A stretch of 64,000 bases of DNA from Massospora cicadina (taxonomy: Eukaryota > Entomophthoromycota > Entomophthoromycetes > Entomophthorales > Entomophthoraceae), in assembly GCA_022478985.1 (NCBI GenBank), contig JAKSZP010006628.1, positions 183,678 to 247,677 on the forward strand, given 5' to 3'. A program made the translations under genes and the position numbers. The notes beneath the pieces were generated by a model. The model was not told the DNA's origin. It did no database searches and saw only the letters and a program-made list of their open reading frames with translations. Positions within the stretch are counted from its first letter, which is position 1; each line of letters opens with the position of its first letter. Positions 57,343-64,000 of the stretch are shown in pieces.

Positions 57343-58930
57343 TAGCTCATATGTCAAATTTGGAGTCTTGGTATCAACACTGCTTGACACCATGTTTGAT
57401 AAAGATGTTCAGTTCTTCCAACTGATAAGTCGATCTTCACGATGAAACCTCTTCTATAGTCCTCCCAGGACTCATACTCCCAGTCAAGTACCCATGGCCA
57501 GTCCTTTTGTGGAATTACCAGAAATGGTATCCAACCTCAGAAAGACTAGGTTAGCAATTGTCTCAAATGACTCATGACCAATCATTACTCTGTCACAATT
57601 CCTAAGTAAGAATTTAATACTCTCATGGATTTGGCTCCATTCACAAATACTCCTACAATCATCGTTAAACCTCCTGAAGCAATGCCCTCCACTCTCAATT
57701 AATCATTCCTTGCTTCCATAGTTCCTTTTCTGACTTGGTTAGTATTACAGACCAGCTGTTTTGTCAACTGAACTGTTCATCAGTGACTGCAACCTTTTCT
57801 AACTCCCCTATGCATAATTGAGGACCCAAGTAACTGAGGCTCTATCCATAGCTCTGAAACCTCCAATTTTTTATACATCCTAGATCATGACATTACAGCC
57901 TATGCTCTTCTCTTTGCCAGCCAAGGACTCCAAAGTTGGGCCACGAAGCTTCCAGCCTCTACTGGCTACATTGCTCATTCTGCTTTCACCTCCAAGAAGC
58001 TCATAATTGTCGTCTGATGGATGCCATTTGCTCCCTGCATGACTATCTCGTTTCTGGCACATCCCATTGGTATCTTCCCCTGAAGGCTTTGATTAAGTGA
58101 TGATATAGCAACCCCCACCTAGTATCTCTTGCTAAATGCCGACACATATGTTCAATGTTCTTGACGAAGCCCATTGGCAAGCACTCATGACCAATCTTCT
58201 GGCTCCAAAGCCATATCAAGATTACTTGGGGTTTTTTCTCAACTTCCTCTTCTTGTTCTGTTGCTTCCCTCCACGATCTGGGGTATAGCATTTGCCAAGT
58301 ACTGACACTTCCATCTCTCTTCTCCTAGTCGCGTTCTCACATGGAAAGCTTCTACTCAACGAACTTGGCTTTGGGTAGGTCTAGCCCTTGCCAGCGTCCA
58401 ATCTCACATAGATTTTGACAGTTTATTCACTCCTACTGTGATTCATTCTCCCTCCCCATAAAGCAACATAGGTGGATCATCCCCGAGTCAAAGATAACCA
58501 ATAAAAATTATAAATATATATATATTCTATGCTTTTTAATAATTTTTTCTCTATAATATATCAATCTTGTATATTTTCTTCCTTTTTATATCGGACATGA
58601 CCTTCACTCAGTTCAGTGGTCCGTCTCTTTTATTTATTCCCCCACACTGTTTCCTAAGATATATTTAGACCTACCAGTTTCTATAATTCAGAGGTCTTAT
58701 TTTTAAGACTTAAACATCTAGTTTAGTTCAGCAGTCCTTTTTGGACTTAACCAAATTATCAGGACCTAACAATCTCAATGGTTCATTAGTTATAGAACAT
58801 CATTTTTATTATTCTTTTCATCTATCCAATAATTTAAATATTTAGCATGAACTCAATTTACAATCCTTTCATCCTAGAGGTTCTTGATGGAATAGGCATC
58901 TGTCTCCATCTTGGCAATGAACTTGAACAG
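57343..58930 (-). pseudogene. Unrecognised coding-like tail between integrase and 3' LTR of G
   Basis: About 1.5 kb, GC-richer than the rest of G. One - strand frame is open over 57880-58062 (SKWHPSDDNYELLGGESRMS) and runs on with several stops to the polypurine tract, ending TPNLTYELDKRGMSD across it. Another is open at 58043-58291 (EEEVEKKPQVILIWLWSQK). Closely related gypsy A has only about 970 bp here, without this sequence. No chromodomain, second RNase H or envelope motif was recognised. It may be a Pol C-terminal extension or an extra ORF. Confidence 0.35.
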
Positions 58931-61130
58931 ACCCAACCACAATGCATCTAACTTTTTTCTTCTCCCAAAACCATGCGTATTGCAATAGTCAGCTCTTTTG
59001 CCTATTTAAAATTTTACTAAGACCAATTGTTTTTTTATCATCCGTCATTTTTGCCTTGATCCTTTTCTTCAAGGTTATATCAAATGCTTGCAGTTGTATC
59101 TCGATCAGGATATTTGACAATAAGATCATGTACTGCTCAGTACTCATTCCCAATGTTGATTCCACCACCAAATATAGAATTGGTGGCAACGCGGCCATCC
59201 TTTCCATATACCAACTCAAATGTCATTTTTCCCATCGCTATGTGATGACTTATATTGTATGTGAACATCACCGAACTAAGGTATGTTCCCCATGCAGAAG
59301 TTCTTCCTGTAGCCAGCTTCCTCAGCGTCATGGACAGCATCCCATTGACCCGTTCTACCAGTCCGTTTGTCTCCACCCAGGAATATACTGATATGATTTC
59401 TTGAATCTTCATTATTTCATTTAATCATGAGATCGCATGAGATGTGAAATTTGTTCCATTATTTCTCAACAAGACCTGCAGGCATCCATGTTTATATACT
59501 ACTTGATCTAGGATAAACCTTGCAGTTCTTGTAGTGTATACTTTTTCCAGGCCCTTCATCTCGTCCCATCTTGTCAGATGGTCAATTGCAACTATGATGT
59601 ATTTGACTCCCCCTGTACTCATAAAAAATGATCTTATCACATCAATGGGCACCACATGCCAGGCAAATTCAAGGAGGACCAGTCGGTATCCAGTTGTTTT
59701 TTGTGGGTCTTATGCAACTGGCATTCCACACAACAAGCCAGATAATCCGCTACAATGTAGTTGATGAAGTCCCATTAATAATACTGGCAAATATGATCTG
59801 TTGTCTTCCTCAGGCCTCCATTTATGACAACCTTGTGAGTGGCTTAAACGATAGCCACTCATTCTGAAAGCTTTGGGAATAGTAATCATTTTTAATCAAT
59901 CATCTTTAGATTTGTCCATCCATGGTCTTGGCTTTTCCATCACTTATTGAAGTGCACTTTGTGTTTCTCTGGGATCATTTCAAATTTCTCCTTTGACCAT
60001 TCTCTGGAATAACCAATCAGCTTGATGGTATACCACTTGGACCATTGTTAATCTTGAAAAGCCATCTACATTCTGATGAGAAGCTCCAGCTTAATACATT
60101 TTAAAGTGAGTTCCATGAATATACACCCAGAACTGTTTACAGGTGTAAATGACTACAAGGTATTTACGCTAAGTCATGGTACAAATTCACTTAGCTGCTG
60201 AGAGTAAACAGCTCACATAGGCTACTGAATGTTTGTCCCCAAGTACATCTACTTGGCTCAGGATGGCACTGATCGCTGTTAACAGAGCATCAGTATGTAT
60301 TAAAGATTTTTAATCAAATATTCAGATATTTAGATTTGGAGAATCTATTAAATACTAGCGTAATTCATCGAAAGATCTCAGGGCCTCTTTACTCCAAACA
60401 AACCTTTTTTTGGATCCTTCAGTAAATGGAATAGGGGAACAGCGATTCTTGCAAAAATCCCAAATGAATGGTTGATAGTATCTGGCCATTCCAAGGAACA
60501 ATTAGATATAATGGACACTCTTTGGTACAGCCATTCACTCTATGACTTTAATTTTTGGGGTTTTTGGCTGCAGTCCACTGTAGTTGATTATGATTCCCAG
60601 ATATTCCAACTCTATCTTGAAGAAGTGAACTTCCTTGCTTAAACTTCAGGTTAGACGTGGATAGTCACTTGAAAACTTCCTCCAAGTGGTGTAAATGGTC
60701 AGTGAATGTCCTATTGGAACATTTATATCGTCCAAATATACCAGGACACATGACAACTTCAGGTCAATCAATATGGCGTCCATGGCCTTCTGGAACGTTG
60801 CAGGCTCATTGCATAAACCTTGGGGCATCCTTATCGGTTGAAACATTCCCTGCGCGGTAATAATTGCACATTTCTCTTGGTCTTCCATTGGCAAATCAAT
60901 TTGACAGTATCCCAATATTAGATCCATTGCGGAGAAATAATTTGCTTCTTTCATTTGATATAGCACATTGTCTATTCATGGTAGCGGATACAAATCCTTC
61001 TATATAATCTTATTCAGCTTCTGTTAATCGATCACCACCCAATTAGAGACATCTTTCTTCATGTAAGGGTAGGGCTCTCCCAGGGACTTGACAATAGAAC
61101 TAGAAGCCCATGCTTCACTAGTTTACTGAT
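58931..61130 (-). pseudogene. Gypsy G pol remnant (RT, RNase H, integrase)
   Basis: RT at 60646-60966: NYFSAMDLILGYCQIDL with the first Asp, MPQGLCNEPATFQKAMDAIL, and YLDD at about 60727-60750, all catalytic residues kept. RNase H at about 60000-60600 is degraded. Integrase: 59425-59655 has D in PIDVIRSF and LTRW, but the second Asp is Asn (RNNGTNFTS). 59137-59412 has WVETNGLVERVNGML with Glu kept, and FTYNISHHIAMGKMTFELVYG after it. Several frameshifts; inactive. Confidence 0.75.
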
Positions 61131-62860
61131 TTCTTCCCCTATACTACCACTTTGGCCACCTTTGACTGTTGAATCGGTCTCATTCTTATTGGCAAATTTT
61201 CCCCAGTGGCAACTTTGTGGATCACATTTCTCTCACATCCCAATCATGGTCATCTTGGGAAAATACTTCACAATACTTGTCAAATAATTTAAGCACCTCC
61301 TCCTGCTGTCTGTCTATAAGATCAGCAAATTGCTATCAATCAATCAAAAATTGATACTTTCATTTAATTCTTCCAGATTCTCCACAGCTCAAATCTTATC
61401 CACCGCTGTTATGCATATGGCCGAAAATTTTTTTTAATTATTTTGGAATTAATCTTTGCTCCATATTTTTGGTTACTTCATTCACATTAAAATTGACCAC
61501 TTGATATAGTTGATCCTGAACGTCATCATTGACAAGTAGGTTACTAATGTCAATTTCTTCATGTAATATATCAGGGGTAACCGGTTTTTCTGCAGCTCTA
61601 GACTGTTATCCATCTAGGCTGCAGGCCCATTTCTCAACTCCTGAGCGGGTTTGAACTCTTTTGTTTGGACGATATTTCTCTGTTCCTTTAGCTTCTTGCA
61701 AAGAACAGTCAAGCGTCCTCTTAATCCTCACTGGTAACAGCGGTTTTTATTCTTATTGATCTGATTGAAAGCTTCGGGCTTATTTCCCAGCATGGTTATA
61801 ATATTGGACTTCTTAGCACCCTTGGTCCCCTTTGTAGGATTTGAATTTTATACTGGATTCAGTTTGAAACTTCTATTTGAAGCAATGAAGATACTCTTAA
61901 TATTTTTAAATGATACCATCTACAAGGTGGTAACCTTGATAGCAAACATGAAAGACATCATTTGATGTAAATTGTGATAGAGCTAAAGGGCTGCTTGCAG
62001 CGCGATCCATGCATGAAAATCATCCAGCACTTTTAATCAACTAAAATCTGCGATTTATGGTAGAAACAATTGGCAAAGCTTTCTAAGGATTCATCCTTCT
62101 GAAATTGGATTCCCATGAATTCTTACTTGCGCTTTGACATGCATGTGTGACTTCCAAATTTTTTTGTATTGGCCTCCTTAGCCTCTGAATATGACAAGCT
62201 GTCCCCCTCCAGATGGGAAAACACTAGGTTCTGACAATCAGTATTCAAGCAGTTCATCACTATAAAAAGCTTTTGATGATCACCATATCTGAACATTGTC
62301 ATGTCAAATAATTGGAAAATTACAGGAGCATTATCCCAATGGAATGTAAGTAGTTTTGGCATGCTTTACCTTCTCCTAAGTTTCTCTAGCCACAACTCAT
62401 GGTTTGGCTACTCAGATAACTTAAAGAGTAAATTTTGGAGATATCTCCAAAATGGCTGTTTCTGTGGGTGGCATATTTTGTGAAATATTCGCCTTTCCAA
62501 CTGGAGTTCTCAGGGTCCTCTTTGGCACCAGTCATCATATAGGGCTCACATTCACATTTGTGAGTCTTCAACTCCTTGACTTGCTTAATCAGTCGCTCTA
62601 TATATCTGCTCTGAATGCCCATAATCATATATGATCCGCTTCACATTCCATTTTCAAGAATAAAACTTTTATACTAAAACTCCTTCCTTTTTTCATGACA
62701 TTACTTTTACAAGTAACTCATTGCCAAAACTAGCGACATTTTTAACTCCTTCCTAGATCTTGGTAATTCTTTCCTCCAAGGCAGCAAATTTTAGATAATT
62801 CGTAGAATTCCAAGCGTTCATGTTGATGATTGCTAACCACGTCCAGAGATATCTTAATTC
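61131..62860 (-). pseudogene. Gypsy G gag and protease remnant
   Basis: Gag pieces at 62386-62628 (YIERLIKQVKELKTHKCECEP) and 62123-62362 (FHWDNAPVIFQLFDMTMFRYGD, SHLEGDSLSYSEAKEANTKKFG, a capsid-like region). A knuckle lies at 61698-61739: Cys, x2, a TGA where Cys is expected, GLRG, Arg where His is expected, LTVL, Cys, that is C-x2-C-x4-H-x4-C with two hits. Protease should lie at 61130-61690, but no DTG box could be read. Inactive. Confidence 0.55.
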
Positions 62861-62923
62861 ATCCTTGTATGACATATTGTCCTATTATATCTACTCAACT
62901 ACAACCCCTGTATTGATCCAATT

Positions 62924-64000
62924 GTTAAAATTATAGGGCTTTGATGCTAATTGATGAATATTAACCCCGATATGATAACTTGCACAGGTTCAGTTATGTG
63001 CATTCCTTGCGTTGTCTGATGATATAGGATATATGATTGATAATAGTATGAAACTAAAAACCAAAGCTGAATAGATCACTAGTGTTTGGTCCAACGCTTG
63101 ACTGGTATTCCTCCTCAAAATACTCTAGAAGTCCTCAGTAGGGATTATGACCCTTATCCGCCTAACTTGTTCCATGCTCAGATCATTATTTTATAGCCTT
63201 TCCTCTGGTGACGCAAAGTAGGACCAATTCCCTTCTCAGCTCAGCTTCTCTTCTCAAGATCCTCGATCCTTACTCTTTATCCTATTAGAGAGTTTCCATT
63301 AAAGCTCACAGCAATAATTTCCTTGAAGATGAATAGAACTAAAATGAATTCTGTTAATACTGTTTTTTATTCAGTAAATTCTCAGAGAAATTTATAGAGG
63401 GAATTTGGCGCCCAACCTTTGGTTGGTGCCTCAGCTATGAAATCATAGCCGTTACTGCTGAATTACTCTATGTCATCTCATCAACAATGGTCTTCCCCAT
63501 CCTGGATAGGATTCCATCATCAGCATTCTTGATTACTAAAATGGAAAGAGTCAGAAAACGTGTCGCTAACGTTTTCTACTTAATCTCAGCAAACTAACCA
63601 TGTTTGGTGAGCGACCTGCTTAGGTAATGGGACTTGTTGCACATTAAGCAAGTCTAAGAACCAACTGATCAATTCGCTAGTTGTAGGTGGCATCACATGC
63701 CTTGCAACTTGCTCCTTAAATTTCCAATAGGTTGGTCATGAAATCTGATTAATACCAATCAGTAGCCTGATAGTAAATCATTGGTCAACTATCAGATGCC
63801 CCCAAAACATCAGCATCTCTTCCAGATGAGATCTTAAGTGTTCACCCTGATTGATCTCAAATGGATCTGAACCAGGCTAATTACCTAAACTCCCCCAAAC
63901 ATAGTTAATCTGAAATTGGGGTCAACCAACATTCAATTCACTCGCTATAGGGAATTGTCCCCTAGCAAACCATGTTATCTAGATGGCTGGAAATGTGGTC
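62924..64000 (-). repeat. 5' LTR of gypsy G, truncated by the window edge
   Basis: 1,077 of about 1,683 bp are present, starting tgttaaaatt next to the primer-binding block at 62906-62923. The outer end and target copy lie to the right of the window. Confidence 0.85.

Larger units (their letters stand above)
55647..64000 (-). mobile_element. Ty3/gypsy element G (5' LTR runs off the window)
   Basis: LTRs 55647-57329 (1,683 bp) and 62924 to beyond 64000 are direct repeats. The - strand internal region holds primer-binding block 62906-62923 (ATTGGATCAATACAGGGG), gag, zinc knuckle 61698-61739, RT, RNase H, integrase, an unusual 1.5-kb tail, and polypurine tract 57330-57342 (caagaggggga). RT and integrase resemble gypsy A (ETNG(Q/L)(I/V)E, YLDDINV), but the LTR is twice as long. 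The left flank is tgagg (55642-55646); its partner is outside the window. Confidence 0.85.

Noticed and set aside
1..64000. CRISPR arrays, bacterial operons, phage modules
   Set aside because: No regularly spaced short repeats, ribosome-binding sites or bacterial gene order anywhere; all coding signals are retrotransposon-derived.

Overview
This window looks like gene-poor, AT-rich nuclear DNA of a eukaryote, made almost entirely of decayed and nested retrotransposons. I found no convincing host gene, tRNA, rRNA or CRISPR array. Compact LTR elements with several Ty3/gypsy lineages side by side, plus L1-like LINEs, suit a repeat-rich filamentous fungus (for example a rust or an early-diverging lineage). 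That is inference only; no host gene is present to settle it.

Layout. (1) 1-377: 3' end of an L1-like LINE (copy 1, + strand), abutting gypsy C1 (- strand, 378-5456). C1 carries a 22-bp micro-insertion of the same LINE tail. (2) 5457-6046: unassigned. (3) 6047-25003: gypsy A (- strand). Inside it sit a second LINE-tail micro-insertion (7505-7521), a full-length 5.3-kb LINE (9516-14787) in its reverse transcriptase, and gypsy B (about 17683-24014) in the start of its gag. (4) 25229-26594: a + strand LTR-and-leader fragment related to element F, then a - strand integrase relic (26936-27960). (5) 28082-38272: element E, a short LTR element with an unrecognised ORF. Its 3' LTR is split by gypsy C2 (28594-35240). 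(6) 39089-45448: gypsy C3 (+ strand), the youngest and best preserved element. (7) 46060-52327: gypsy F (- strand), with 1.2-kb LTRs that carry their own ORF. (8) 52333-55646: mostly unassigned, with a possible LINE relic. (9) 55647 to the window end: gypsy G (- strand), whose 5' LTR runs off the window.

Boundaries come from direct-repeat LTR pairs, polypurine tracts next to the 3' LTRs, and target-site duplications read by eye: cacag for C3, atact for F, atgct for C2, ataac for B, and 15-17 bp for the LINE-type insertions. Six gypsy elements (A, B, C1, C2, C3, G) share a primer-binding block close to AGTGGTGCTCACTACAGGGG, so they probably use one tRNA primer.

Most notable: a collagen-like Gly-X-Y tract inside the Gag of element B; two LINE-tail insertions of about 20 bp with perfect or near-perfect duplications; long ORFs inside the LTRs of F and C3; and an unrecognised degenerate ORF in element E. 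All alignments were done by eye, and boundaries called approximate are approximate.
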